Numbered from the stretch's first letter, positions 42,556 to 50,928 are shown. The stretch: 64,000 nt of DNA from Gaiellasilicea sp963765705 (GCA_963765705.1 CAVXXJ010000001.1:310001-374000), one strand, 5' to 3'. Translations and numbers: made by a program. The notes: generated from the sequence alone by a model not told the origin.

Positions 42556-43596
42556 ATGGGCGAGGACGAGGCGCAACTCACAGACGGCGAAGCCAAGACG
42601 TTCGCGGACCTGGAAGCCCGGCTGGGCGACGCCTCCACGGACCAGTTCACCGGCGCGGTGCTGGTGGCGAAGGACGGCGACGTGCTCTTCCGAAAGGCCT
42701 ACGGCCTCGCGGACCGCGAGCAAAAAATCGCGAACACCGTCCAGACGCGCTTCCGCATCGGCTCGATGAACAAGATGTTCACCGCGGTCGCGATTCTTCA
42801 GCTGGTCGAGGCCGGCAAGGTCGGTCTCATGGCCCCGCTCGGGACGTACATCCCCGACTATCCCAACCGGGACGTCGCAACCAAGGTGACCGTCCATCAC
42901 CTGCTGACCCACACAGGCGGCACCGGAGACATCTTCGGCCCCGACTTCGACGCCCATCGCAACGAGCTCCGCACGCTCGCCGACTACGTGAAGCTCTACG
43001 GCGAGCGGAGGCCCGAGTTCGAGCCGGGCAGCAACTGGGTCTACAGCAACTACGGGATGGTGTTGCTCGGAGTCGTGATCGAGAAGGTGACGGCTCAGAG
43101 CTACTACGAATACGTGCAAGAGCGCGTCTACGAGCCCGCGGGAATGACCGCGACCGGATCGCTTCCCGAAGCTGAAGAAGTTCCGGGCCGGTCGATCGGA
43201 TACACGCGTCCACCGGGATCGGCCGCATGGGCTCCCAACACCGACTCACTCCCGTATCGCGGGACCTCCGCCGGCGGCGGTTACTCGACGGTCGAGGACC
43301 TCGGTCGGTTCGCGGACGCACTCCTCGGCCATGAGTTGCTCAGCCCCGAGTCCACGGAACTGCTGCTCACCGGGAAGGTCGATTCTTTCGGTGGGAAGTA
43401 CGCGTACGGATTCGAAGACAGGGGAAGCGGGGAGACTCGCTCGGTCGGCCACGGGGGCGGCGCTCCAGGAATGAACGGGGACCTCCGGATCTACCCGGAT
43501 TCCGGATACGTGGTTGCAGTACTCGCGAACATCGACCCGCCGGCAGCGCACGACGTTTCGGAGTTTCTCGCCTCCGAGCTTCTATCGACGCAATGA
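42556..43596 (+). CDS. Serine hydrolase of the beta-lactamase/penicillin-binding family, probable lipoprotein
   Basis: 346 residues from ATG 42556. Catalytic S-x-x-K in RIGSMNKMFTAVAILQ, Tyr motif YSNYGMVLLGVVIEKVT, C-terminal GHGGGAPGMNG: the class C/esterase (COG1680) family, usually cell-surface peptidases or esterases rather than antibiotic-resistance enzymes. In frame immediately before the ATG is RALLVTCCLCAALFPGLAC, a signal peptide with lipobox whose Cys precedes the Met, so translation probably starts upstream at an unrecognised codon and the protein is lipid-anchored. Confidence 0.88.
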   Translation: MGEDEAQLTDGEAKTFADLEARLGDASTDQFTGAVLVAKDGDVLFRKAYGLADREQKIANTVQTRFRIGSMNKMFTAVAILQLVEAGKVGLMAPLGTYIPDYPNRDVATKVTVHHLLTHTGGTGDIFGPDFDAHRNELRTLADYVKLYGERRPEFEPGSNWVYSNYGMVLLGVVIEKVTAQSYYEYVQERVYEPAGMTATGSLPEAEEVPGRSIGYTRPPGSAAWAPNTDSLPYRGTSAGGGYSTVEDLGRFADALLGHELLSPESTELLLTGKVDSFGGKYAYGFEDRGSGETRSVGHGGGAPGMNGDLRIYPDSGYVVAVLANIDPPAAHDVSEFLASELLSTQ

Positions 43597-43600
43597 GCGA

Positions 43601-44029
43601 TCAGAGCGAAAGGCCGATTTGGTCATTCAGGTGGACGCACGAACGCGCGCGCTCCGTCAACGAGCCAATGCCGCCGACCCGCACCGCCGTCCAACACCGC
43701 CAACTGTCCATCTCGACGCGATAGCTCACGGAGCCGCTCGCCGCAGCGTCGAAGACATCGCACTCACGGACGCCGGGTCTGACCCCTCGACACGCGCCTC
43801 CGAACCCATCAACCTCAGCGCTCAGCGAGTGCGCAACCGACTCGGCGGAAACCGATGTCACGGGTGGGAGGACGGTCGTGAGGCAAGCCGCTCCGACGAT
43901 CACGATCACGACGATCGCCAGCGCGAGAGCGATGCCGACGATCACCGTGACTCCGACTCGGAGCGATCGCACCACCACGAGATGATCGCAACCTGGCGTA
44001 GCAATCGTCGGCTGCGCGAGTGTCCGCAC
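43601..44029 (-). CDS. Single-pass membrane protein of unknown function
   Basis: 142 residues. One strong TM helix (VGVTVIVGIALALAIVVIVIVGAACL, about 25-50) preceded by a basic segment, then an exported Cys-containing domain (GACRGVRPGVRECDVFDAAASGSVSYRVEMDSWRCW). The start is uncertain; a codon nearer the TM helix is possible. It converges with the serine hydrolase gene, stops 4 bp apart. Confidence 0.58.
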   Translation of the reverse strand: MRTLAQPTIATPGCDHLVVVRSLRVGVTVIVGIALALAIVVIVIVGAACLTTVLPPVTSVSAESVAHSLSAEVDGFGGACRGVRPGVRECDVFDAAASGSVSYRVEMDSWRCWTAVRVGGIGSLTERARSCVHLNDQIGLSL

Positions 44030-44055
44030 GCGGTGCGGCCACTAGAATCGCCTCC

Positions 44056-44484
44056 ATGCCCGCTTCTTACGCCTCCCTGACCGACATGCCGGCCGGCGAC
44101 GTCGCCTACGCCGATGCGAAGTGGACGCCGGTCCACAATCACTTCGGGATCACCGCGTTCGGCGTCAACGCCTACACCGCTCGGAATGCCGGCGATCGCC
44201 TCATCGGCGAGCACGACCACGCGGATCCCGACGACGAGCAGCACCAGGAGCTGTACTTCGTCCACACCGGACACGCGCGTTTTCAGGTGGACGGTCGGGA
44301 CGTTGACGCACCGGCAGGCACGTTTGTGAGCGCCCTCGACGTGAAGACGATCCGGTCTGCCGTCGCGCTGTCGGACAACACCGTCGTGCTCGTGATCGGC
44401 GCCGAGCCGGGCGCTCCGTTCGAGGTCACACCCGCCGAGCGTGCCGATCTGGCTGCGGCAGGCTTGCCTGCGACTCCGGCCTGA
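44056..44484 (+). CDS. Cupin-domain protein
   Basis: 142 residues. Metal motif HDHADPDDEQHQELYFVHTGHARFQVDG (His-X-His...Glu) then APAGTFVSALDVKTIRSAVA. A third, more distant cupin in this region. Alone in its transcript, 26 bp from the divergent membrane-protein gene. Confidence 0.87.
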   Translation: MPASYASLTDMPAGDVAYADAKWTPVHNHFGITAFGVNAYTARNAGDRLIGEHDHADPDDEQHQELYFVHTGHARFQVDGRDVDAPAGTFVSALDVKTIRSAVALSDNTVVLVIGAEPGAPFEVTPAERADLAAAGLPATPA

Positions 44485-44578
44485 GCTCAGCCGAAGTATC
44501 GGGCAGTAGCGCCGGCGCCGGGGTGGTGGCGCAACGATCTTCCTGTGCTTGACGCGGTGACGGGAATGCCCGCCCGAC

Positions 44579-44752
44579 GTGACATCCGTCAGGCGGGGAT
44601 TCGTTGCGCTAAGCGGTCGGCGGAACCACTACACCGTCAACCGGCACGGAACCCTGCGACACCCGGTGTTCCGGGAGCTCGAGATCGGCCCACTACTCGA
44701 CATCCTCGATCAGGATGGCTCCGCGCCTCCGGCCGAGAGCGACAGGCGCTAA
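44579..44752 (+). pseudogene. 3' remnant of a winged-helix transcriptional regulator
   Basis: Between two intact genes, one frame reads VRRGFVALSGRRNHYTVNRHGTLRHPVFRELEIGPLLDIL...SDRR and stops. GRRNHYxVN..xxLRHP..R....GxLLxxL is the characteristic C-terminal wing of ArsR/MarR-like winged-helix regulators. The helix-turn-helix that should precede it is absent, so this is a 5'-truncated relic. The rest of the 44485-44893 gap shows nothing else. Confidence 0.6.
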
Positions 44753-44893
44753 GCGCAGAGTCCCTCGTCGGAATCACAGGGCTCGGCAAACCAGCCTGCG
44801 TCACCGGAAGGGTCCACATACAAGCCGAAACGGCAACGCCGCTTGCGGGAAACTACGGATAGACCGAGGCGTCCGGCTGTCGAGGTACACGGC

Positions 44894-45340
44894 ATGACAC
44901 CGCGCGCAGCACACGCAATCGATCTCGGCCCGAGATCCACGCTTCTCGATCGCGATTTCGTCTATCGAATCGAGATCCTCGAGGACCCGGCGCTCGTCGC
45001 CGTCACGGCTTCCGGTGATGCGATTGTCTCCGGGTGGGCACGCCTCCACGATGCGCTTCGCGCCGATCCCCGCGTCAGAGGGCTGCCGCTCCTGGTGGAC
45101 TACTCCGCGCTCGACGGGACGTTCCTGACGATGAGGGACATTCGGGTGATCGGCCAGTCGGTGGCTGCTCTGGACGAGGACCTCCATCCGCCTCGGCGGG
45201 CGGTTGTCGTCACCAGTGGCTTTGAGTTCGGACTCGCCCGAATGTGTCACGAGCAGTTGGACGCTGAGCTCGGGGCGAGGGTTCGAGCGTTCAGGTCACG
45301 CGAGGACGCCCTCGCCTGGCTCGGCGCCTTCCTCCCCTAA
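44894..45340 (+). CDS. SpoIIAA/STAS-like protein of unknown function
   Basis: 148 residues from ATG 44894; a TTG at 44843 is an alternative. Alternating strands and helices, FVYRIEILEDPALVAVTASGDAIVSGWARLHDALRADPRVRGLPLLVDYSALDGTFLTMRDIRVIGQSVAAL...RAVVVTSGFEFGLARMCHEQL, as in the SpoIIAA-like STAS superfamily that lacks the phospho-serine. Role unknown. Confidence 0.7.
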   Translation: MTPRAAHAIDLGPRSTLLDRDFVYRIEILEDPALVAVTASGDAIVSGWARLHDALRADPRVRGLPLLVDYSALDGTFLTMRDIRVIGQSVAALDEDLHPPRRAVVVTSGFEFGLARMCHEQLDAELGARVRAFRSREDALAWLGAFLP

Positions 45341-45353
45341 CAGATTGGATCCC

Positions 45354-46208
45354 ATGAAGAAGTCAATGACCGTTATCGCCGTCGTGTGCCTCGTCCTCGG
45401 CGTGAGCAGCGGCGCGTTCGCAGCAAGAGGGCTGCTGACCGGCGCGGATGTCAAGGACGGCTCGCTGACCGCTGCCGACATCAAGCAGCACTCGCTCGGC
45501 GCAGCTCAGTTCACGAGCTCGGCCAAGAACTCCCTTCGTGGGGTCGCGGGGTCGAGAGGTGCAAGAGGTGCAACAGGCGCCGAGGGCGCCACCGGATCGG
45601 CCGGGCCGGCCGGTAGCAATGGCGGCGTCGGCGCGAATGGCGCCCCCGGCCCAGCCGGAGCCAGCGGCACGAACGGTACGAACGGCGCTGACGGAGTCGC
45701 CGGCACCAACGGCACCAACGGCATCGCAGGCACCGCCGGCACCGCCGGCACTCCCGGCACCGCCGGGACAAACGGCACCAACGGCACCCCGGGCACCAAC
45801 GGCACTCCCGGCGTCGCCGGCTCCAACGGCACCAACGGCGCCCCCGGTGCGAACGGCACCATCGCGCCGCTCTGGGCCAACCAGGGCGCCACCGCCCTTC
45901 CGACTACTTCCCCGCCGCTCACAGTGGTCGAGTTGGCCGTTCCGGCGGGCAACTACGTCGTCCTGGCGAAGACTCAGCTCTCCCACACCGGCGCGGGCGA
46001 CTCGATCGAGTGCTCGTTGAAGGCGGGCGCCACCACGCTCGACCAGATCGAGATGAAGACGCTGCCCGCCCTTGCCGCCGTACCGGCGTCACTGCAGGCC
46101 GTCACCACGACGACCGGGCCGTCGACTCTGCTGAGCGTCCAGTGCCGGGTTCTGGTTGCAAACGGCGCTGCCAACTTCAGCAGCCTGATCGCCATGCCGA
46201 CCGCCTAG
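45354..46208 (+). CDS. Collagen-like secreted protein
   Basis: 284 residues. Signal peptide MKKSMTVIAVVCLVLGVSSGAFA, an N-terminal segment (ADVKDGSLTAADIKQHSLGAAQF) shared by many actinobacterial exported proteins, then about 35 Gly-X-Y triplets (residues about 66-170), many of them GTN, GTA and GTP, and a C-terminal beta-rich globular domain (LTVVELAVPAGNYVVLAKTQL...SIECSLKAG..LLSVQCRVLV). Pro is rare and Asn/Thr dominate. Likely forms a surface fibre with a trimeric globular head. Confidence 0.9.
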   Translation: MKKSMTVIAVVCLVLGVSSGAFAARGLLTGADVKDGSLTAADIKQHSLGAAQFTSSAKNSLRGVAGSRGARGATGAEGATGSAGPAGSNGGVGANGAPGPAGASGTNGTNGADGVAGTNGTNGIAGTAGTAGTPGTAGTNGTNGTPGTNGTPGVAGSNGTNGAPGANGTIAPLWANQGATALPTTSPPLTVVELAVPAGNYVVLAKTQLSHTGAGDSIECSLKAGATTLDQIEMKTLPALAAVPASLQAVTTTTGPSTLLSVQCRVLVANGAANFSSLIAMPTA

Positions 46209-46321
46209 AATCGCCTGTTCGCGAATCAGCGGACAAGTCTTAGGATCGTCCGGACGAAGGTCTGACGCGTTAGCGCCCGGTGAGGCGCGGGTGAGTGAGG
46301 AGGGCTACGGTCGCGCCTCAA

Positions 46322-47218
46322 ATGACTGGTCACAAGATCATCGCCCTCGTGGTCGCCGCGCTCGGTGGGACATTCGCGATCCTGCCGGGCGCTGCGGCTC
46401 CCGCTGCTCCCGCTCCCGCCGGTCTGATCGCGTTCGAGACGCCTGCCGGCATTCATCTGATCAACGCTGACGGCACTGGTCTCAGGCGCCTGCCGGGAAC
46501 GAAGCCCCTCGATCAGAATCCGCGCTGGTCGCCGGACGGCGCACGAATCGTCTTCTGGACCAACGCCGAATCGAGCGGAGAGATCTACGTCGTCGACGCT
46601 GACGGGTCGAACCGCCGTCGGCTCACAAAGGACAATCCCGGCTACGCCCCCTCCGATCAGTATCCGACCTGGTCGCCCGATGGCCGTCTGATCGCGTTCG
46701 AGAGCCGCCGAAGCGGCGAGTGGCACATCTACGTGATGGCGCCAGACGGCACCGCCGCGAAGCGGCTTACTCCCGACGACCGCGGCGGCTACAACGCGCA
46801 ATGGTCGCCGGACGGGAAGCGGATCGCGTACACGGCTGAGGACTATTGGACTGCGATCGGCATCGTTGACCTCGCCGGCCGGACTCGCGCCTTGAAGACT
46901 CTGACCATCGGCGAGGACTGGGCTCCGTCCTGGTCGCCCGACGGCTCGAAGATCGCGTTCACGAGTACAGCCCAGCACAAGAAGCCCGAGATCTACGTCG
47001 TCGACACAGAGGGTGGGACTCCAGCCCGCCTGACCCGAAACCGGGTCGGCGACTTCGACCCGCTCTGGTCGCCCGACGGTGAGCACATCGTCTTCTCCTC
47101 CGGACGCGCAGGCTTCGACGAGGTCTATGTCATGCGGGCCGACGGAACCGACCAGCGGCGCGTCACGCGGATTCCAACCGAGTACGCCTGCTGTGCCGAC
47201 TGGATGCCGGAGCCCTAG
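46322..47218 (+). CDS. Secreted TolB-like beta-propeller protein
   Basis: 298 residues. Signal peptide (IIALVVAALGGTFAILPGAAA) followed by six WD40-like PD40 units, each ending in (R/T/Q/S)WSPDG(xx)IAF and IYVVDADGSNRRRLT / IYVMAPDGTAAKRLT. This matches the TolB C-terminal propeller family. No Tol-Pal partners are present and the organism is probably not a classical Gram-negative, so it is likely a free extracytoplasmic binding protein. Confidence 0.9.
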   Translation: MTGHKIIALVVAALGGTFAILPGAAAPAAPAPAGLIAFETPAGIHLINADGTGLRRLPGTKPLDQNPRWSPDGARIVFWTNAESSGEIYVVDADGSNRRRLTKDNPGYAPSDQYPTWSPDGRLIAFESRRSGEWHIYVMAPDGTAAKRLTPDDRGGYNAQWSPDGKRIAYTAEDYWTAIGIVDLAGRTRALKTLTIGEDWAPSWSPDGSKIAFTSTAQHKKPEIYVVDTEGGTPARLTRNRVGDFDPLWSPDGEHIVFSSGRAGFDEVYVMRADGTDQRRVTRIPTEYACCADWMPEP

Positions 47219-47299
47219 GCGGCTTCACGACGCGCTACCCCTCCAGGTGACGATTCGCTTCCACGGCGCCCCTTGAGCCAAGGTTCTACGATCGGTCTC

Positions 47300-47749
47300 G
47301 TGGAGGAGTTCGTCCCGCGCGACTTCGACGTCCCTCGGCGACTCCAGACGCCGCAGTTCGTGCTCGAGCCGCTCGACCCCGAGCACAACGACCAGGACTA
47401 CGACGCGTGGAGCTCGTCGCGGGAGCACATCCACGCGACGCCCGGATGGGAGGACAGCAGCTGGCCGCGGGAGATGACGCCGGACGAGAACCGGGCAGAC
47501 CTGCAGCGCCATGCCGACGACTTTCGCAACCGGACGGGGTTCACGTACACGGTGCTCGATCCCACGACCCGTGACGTGATCGGGTGCGTCTACCTCTACC
47601 CGCTGCCCGACGGCGACTACGACGCCCGTGCGCTCTCCTGGGTACGGGCGAGCCACGCGCAGCTGGACACGCCGCTCTGGCGAGTCGTGAGTGAGTGGCT
47701 CACGTCCGACTGGCCGTTCGGCAGCGTCGAGTACGCGCCGCGCACCTAG
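47300..47749 (+). CDS. GNAT-family N-acetyltransferase-like protein
   Basis: 149 residues from GTG 47300 (VEEFVPRDFDVPRRLQTPQFVLEPL); a TTG 27 nt upstream is possible. GNAT-like pattern: FVLEPLDPEHNDQDYDAW, FTYTVLDPTTRDVIGCVYLYPL (strands 3-4) and SWVRASHAQLD..LWRVVSEWL. The usual acetyl-CoA loop Q/RxxGxG/A is degenerate, so it may not be an active acetyltransferase. Confidence 0.78.
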   Translation: MEEFVPRDFDVPRRLQTPQFVLEPLDPEHNDQDYDAWSSSREHIHATPGWEDSSWPREMTPDENRADLQRHADDFRNRTGFTYTVLDPTTRDVIGCVYLYPLPDGDYDARALSWVRASHAQLDTPLWRVVSEWLTSDWPFGSVEYAPRT

Positions 47750-47773
47750 GGCTACTGAGCGGGCGAGCGAGGG

Positions 47774-48346
47774 TCATGAACCGGCACCGGGTGGCCCAGC
47801 CAGAACCGTCGGGACGTACTCGAGGAGCTCGAGCCGACCGTCGAAGGTGCGATTGCTCACCAGGTCGAGGGAGACGTCGGGGTACCCGTCGTAGATCCGA
47901 TCCTTGCCGGTGCTTCCCGTGATCACTGGGAACACGACCACCCGGAACCGATCGACGAGACCGGCACGCAGGAGGGAGCGGCACAGCATGAGGCTGGCGA
48001 TCGTGCGCATCGACTCGGTGGCTGTGTCCTTCATCGAGCGTACGGCTTCGATGGGATCCTGGGAGATCAGTTGCGTGTTGGGCCACGCCAGGGGCTCCGT
48101 CAGGGTGCTCGAAAAGACGATCTTCGACAGGTCCGCCAGGGCATCTGTACCCGGTTCGCCCTCGGTGGCCAGCCCGGACATGAGCCGATATGTGTTTGCA
48201 CCCATCAGGAGCGTGTAGTCCTTCTCGGGTTGGTCTCCCAACCAGGCGAGGTACTCGGGCCCTTCGAGGCCCCACCAGCCAGGCCAACCCTCGGCTGCCC
48301 CATATCCATCCAGCGACGTGATGAAGTCGATCATCAGTTCTGGCAT
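47774..48346 (-). CDS. Dihydrofolate reductase-like (RibD C-terminal family) protein
   Basis: 190 residues from ATG 48346 behind GAAAGGA. MPELMIDFITSLDGYGA start, YTLLMGANTYRLM, KIVFSSTL, and the C-terminal SLMLCRSLLRAGLVDRFRVVVFPVITGSTGKDRIYDGYPDVSLDLV match the YyaP/YwjB-like NADPH-binding DHFR-fold family. Members are reductases of unknown substrate; it is not the housekeeping FolA. Confidence 0.9.
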   Translation of the reverse strand: MPELMIDFITSLDGYGAAEGWPGWWGLEGPEYLAWLGDQPEKDYTLLMGANTYRLMSGLATEGEPGTDALADLSKIVFSSTLTEPLAWPNTQLISQDPIEAVRSMKDTATESMRTIASLMLCRSLLRAGLVDRFRVVVFPVITGSTGKDRIYDGYPDVSLDLVSNRTFDGRLELLEYVPTVLAGPPGAGS

Positions 48347-48502
48347 TTGGCGATTCCTTTCAGTTGTTTCCCTCACGGAACGTCCCCAGGTCCGACCGAC
48401 GGCGATAGCGTCACCAGGCACCGGATGTCACGGGGAAGCCGTTCGAGCGCGGCCGGCTCGTTCCGCGCTTTGGCGCCACGAACAGCCCACCGCCAAACGA
48501 GA

Positions 48503-48523
48503 AAGCCCCGCTATGCGGGGCTT
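48503..48523 (-). terminator. Terminator of the initiator tRNA gene
   Basis: AAGCCCCGC-TAT-GCGGGGCTT stem-loop, 9-bp perfect stem, starting 5 nt after the tRNA 3' end on the minus strand, with A/T-rich flanks (AAAA before, TTTC after). Confidence 0.85.
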
Positions 48524-48528
48524 TTCGA

Positions 48529-48602
48529 TAGCGGGGGCAGGATTTGAACCTGCGACCTCCGGGTTATGAGCCCGGCGAGCTACCTGGCTGCTCCACCCCG
48601 CG
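48529..48602 (-). tRNA. Initiator tRNA-Met (CAT)
   Basis: Cloverleaf from CGCGGGGTGGAGCAG: anticodon stem/loop GGGCTCATAACCC (anticodon CAT), T-arm GCAGGTTCAAATCCTGC, acceptor 3' strand CCCCGC-T-A. The 1:72 pair is C-T (mismatched) and the anticodon stem has the three G-C pairs typical of initiator tRNA. CCA is not encoded. Confidence 0.95.
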
Positions 48603-48653
48603 ACGCGGCATCGATTGTAGCGCAGGCCTACGGCGTTCGCGAGCGCTCGGGCG

Positions 48654-49400
48654 CTACGCGGCGCAGGCCCGCTGCGGTGCGCTTCGTCGCCGGCGCAGGG
48701 CTCGAACGAGCAGGAAGCCGACCGCGAGCACCAGCATTCCCGCGACCGCGTCGAGCAGGAAGTGATTGCCGGTGACGACGATCGTGAGCACCACGAGCGG
48801 CGGGTAGAGCACACCGGCGAACCGCGCGACGTGTGAGCGAGCGAAGCGGATCATCCCGATCCCGACCCCGAGCGCGTACGCAGCGTGCAGCGAGGGCACC
48901 GCGGCGACCGGGTTCGAGAGCGCCGATGTGTGCGGCGAGCCGATGTCGATCCCCGACAGCATCAGCAAGGTGTCCTCGAGGCCCACACCGGCGAGACGCG
49001 GCGGCGCAGTGGGAAAGAGCCAGTGGATCACGACGGCGATTGCCGTCGCCGCGAGAAAGCCGTCGCGGAAGGCGGTGAAGCCGTCCCGCGAGCGCCGGTA
49101 CAGCCAGACGAAGAAGATCCCGGTGAAGAGGAAGTGCCCCACGAAGTAGAAGATGTTCAGCGCCGCGACGACGTCCGGGATCGCGAGAAACGCCCGCTGC
49201 AGCGACTGCTCCCACGCGAACCCGAGCACCTCTTCGAGCGAGACGATGCGGCGGGCATTCGCGAACGCCTGCGCCCAGTTCGGCTCCATCGCAAGCCTCG
49301 CCACCTCGTAGGCACCGAGTGCCCCGAGCACGACGGCGAGTTGCGCGACCGCGTCACGTCTCGCCAGGAGGAACTCCCTGACGCGCGACATCGGTTTCAT
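48654..49400 (-). CDS. PAP2-superfamily membrane protein (inositol-phosphoryl/phosphatidyl transferase-like)
   Basis: 248 residues, six TM helices. PAP2 motifs: VPSLHAAYALGVG (C2, with SLHA) and TGNHFLLDAVAGMLV (C3, with His-Asp). The N-terminal half with IFYFVGHFLFTGIFFVWLYRR resembles the Aur1/inositolphosphotransferase-like subgroup common in actinobacteria. Probably acts on lipid phosphates at the outer face. A second start (ATG 49391) is possible. Confidence 0.88.
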   Translation of the reverse strand: MKPMSRVREFLLARRDAVAQLAVVLGALGAYEVARLAMEPNWAQAFANARRIVSLEEVLGFAWEQSLQRAFLAIPDVVAALNIFYFVGHFLFTGIFFVWLYRRSRDGFTAFRDGFLAATAIAVVIHWLFPTAPPRLAGVGLEDTLLMLSGIDIGSPHTSALSNPVAAVPSLHAAYALGVGIGMIRFARSHVARFAGVLYPPLVVLTIVVTGNHFLLDAVAGMLVLAVGFLLVRALRRRRSAPQRACAA

Positions 49401-49428
49401 TCAACCACCGTTGGTAGCCTTGCCGCAA

Positions 49429-49749
49429 ATGGCGATCGTCTGGCTCGCTCTCATCATTGGCCTCTTCCTGACGATTGCGTCTGCGATCTATCTAACGCTG
49501 CGGGGCCTCGAAGCCTTCCGGGCCTTCAAGCGCTTCAGCCGCACCTCCGGCGGCGAGCTCGAGCGCATCGCTGCCGTGAGCGGCCAGATCGAGCGCCACC
49601 TCGCGCTCGCCGCAGAAAGCGGGACGCGTCTCGAAGCGTCGCTGGCACGCCTCCGCTCCTCGCGGGCGCGGCTCAACGTCCTGACGTCCGCGATCGCGGA
49701 CGTGCGCGCGGCGGTCGGCCGTGTCACGGGCGTCGTGCCGCGCAAGTGA
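49429..49749 (+). CDS. Small membrane-anchored coiled-coil protein
   Basis: 106 residues from ATG 49429. N-terminal TM helix (MAIVWLALIIGLFLTIASAIYLTL), then a long charged helix (FRAFKRFSRTSGGELERIAAVSGQIERHLALAAESGTRLEASLARLRSSRARLNVL). Unknown function. Its stop overlaps the ppx start (GTGA), so it is cotranscribed with the exopolyphosphatase gene, an arrangement I cannot explain. Confidence 0.75.
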   Translation: MAIVWLALIIGLFLTIASAIYLTLRGLEAFRAFKRFSRTSGGELERIAAVSGQIERHLALAAESGTRLEASLARLRSSRARLNVLTSAIADVRAAVGRVTGVVPRK

Positions 49750-50639
49750 GAGTCGCTTCGGTCGATCTGGGGACGAACTCGACGCGCCTGCTCGTCGCCG
49801 ACGCGAACGGAACGCTCGACGAGGTGGTTCGGCGGCTGGCGATCACGCGGCTCGGCGAGGGTGTCGACGAGCGCCGCCGGCTGCTGCCGCTCCCGATCGC
49901 GCGCGTGCGCAACGTCCTTTCCGAGTACCGCCGCGAGCTCGAGCAGCTCGGAGCCGAGCGGACGCTGTGCATCGCGACGAGCGCCGTTCGCGACGCCGAG
50001 AACGGCGAGGCGTTCCTCGGCGAGATCGAGTGGAGCTACGGCTTCACGACGCGCCTGCTCACCGGCGCGGAGGAAGCCGACATGACACTGCGCGGGATCG
50101 GCGCGGTCGAGCCGGGGACGCTCGTCGTCGACATCGGCGGCGGCTCGACCGAGCTCCAGGTCGTCGGCACGGATGTTCGCGTCAGCCTCGATGTCGGCTG
50201 CGTGCGCCTGACCGAGCGCTTCGGAGAGGACGTCGACGCGGTGCGGGCATACGTGCGCGGGCTGCTGCCGGACGCGGAGGCGAAGCGAGCGGTCGGGGTC
50301 GCCGGCACGGTGACGACGATCGCGGCGCTCGATCTCGGGCTCGAGGAGTACGACCCCGAGCGCATCCACGGGCACTCGATCTCGAAGGAGGCGGCCGCGG
50401 AGCAGACGGCGCGGCTGGCATCGCTGACCGTTGAGGAGCGGGCCGAGATCGTCGAGCCCGGACGCGCGCCGGTGATCGTGGCGGGCGCCGCGATCCTGGC
50501 CGAGATCCTCGACTTCTACGAGCTCGACGCGATCGAAGCCAGCGAGCGCGACATCCTCCACGGCGCCGCGCTTGCCGCCGCCGAGCTGCCCGAGCCCGAA
50601 GAGGGCGCCGCGCCCCCAGGCGCCTACACCTGCTGCTGA
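49746..50639 (+). CDS. Ppx/GppA family exopolyphosphatase
   Basis: 297 residues from GTG 49746. ASKHA-fold signatures: VRVASVDLGTNSTRLLVAD (phosphate loop 1), CIATSAVRDAENG, TGAEEADMTLRG, LVVDIGGGSTELQVV (phosphate loop 2) and VGVAGTVTTIAAL. About the 300-residue length of the short actinobacterial Ppx proteins, lacking the C-terminal HD-like domain. It hydrolyses polyphosphate or pppGpp; which one is not decidable. Confidence 0.93.
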   Translation: MRVASVDLGTNSTRLLVADANGTLDEVVRRLAITRLGEGVDERRRLLPLPIARVRNVLSEYRRELEQLGAERTLCIATSAVRDAENGEAFLGEIEWSYGFTTRLLTGAEEADMTLRGIGAVEPGTLVVDIGGGSTELQVVGTDVRVSLDVGCVRLTERFGEDVDAVRAYVRGLLPDAEAKRAVGVAGTVTTIAALDLGLEEYDPERIHGHSISKEAAAEQTARLASLTVEERAEIVEPGRAPVIVAGAAILAEILDFYELDAIEASERDILHGAALAAAELPEPEEGAAPPGAYTCC

Positions 50640-50681
50640 CCCATCAGGACACTTGCTGCGACAAAACGCGTCAGGCACCCT

Positions 50682-50819
50682 GTGGATGTGGGCGAACCAG
50701 CGTGGGATCGAGAGCTCGTCTTCAGCGGACTCGGCCTCGTCGCGGACATCCTCGCCAACACTGAGCGGATCATCGAGCTCCTCGAGGAGGATGATGGCCA
50801 AGAAGCGGAAGAAGACTGA
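50682..50819 (+). CDS. 45-residue acidic small protein
   Basis: GTG at 50682 (or 50688). Reads VDVGEPAWDRELVFSGLGL, then VADILANTERIIELLEEDD and an acidic tail. The amphipathic helix LVADILANTERIIELLEE and acidic end look protein-like rather than random, and the frame overlaps the next small gene by 29 nt in a different phase. Function unknown. It falls below the usual length cut-off. Confidence 0.5.
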   Translation: MDVGEPAWDRELVFSGLGLVADILANTERIIELLEEDDGQEAEED

Positions 50820-50928
50820 TTTCACCGAGCAGCGCGCCCGAATCAAGGAAGCGCGCGAGTTGATCGAGCGCGAGCGTGCTCGCATCCGGGAGCAGCGCGA
50901 ACGCGAAGCGGGCGAGAAAGCCGGCTAG
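50791..50928 (+). CDS. 45-residue basic/charged coiled-coil protein
   Basis: ATG at 50791 or 50794 behind GAGGAGG. Sequence MMAKKRKKTDFTEQRARIK then EARELIERERARIREQREREAGEKAG, a nearly all-charged helix. It overlaps the acidic small protein upstream; opposite charges suggest they could pair. The stop shares CTAG with the convergent CBS gene. Confidence 0.55.
   Translation: MMAKKRKKTDFTEQRARIKEARELIERERARIREQREREAGEKAG

Noticed and set aside
42556..43596. Serine hydrolase as an antibiotic-resistance beta-lactamase
   Set aside because: Motifs fit the broad COG1680 esterase/peptidase group; class-specific resistance features are not evident.
44545..44862. 105-residue ORF in the gap after the cupin gene
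   Set aside because: Arg/Pro-rich without motif; a different frame of the same DNA carries the winged-helix remnant.
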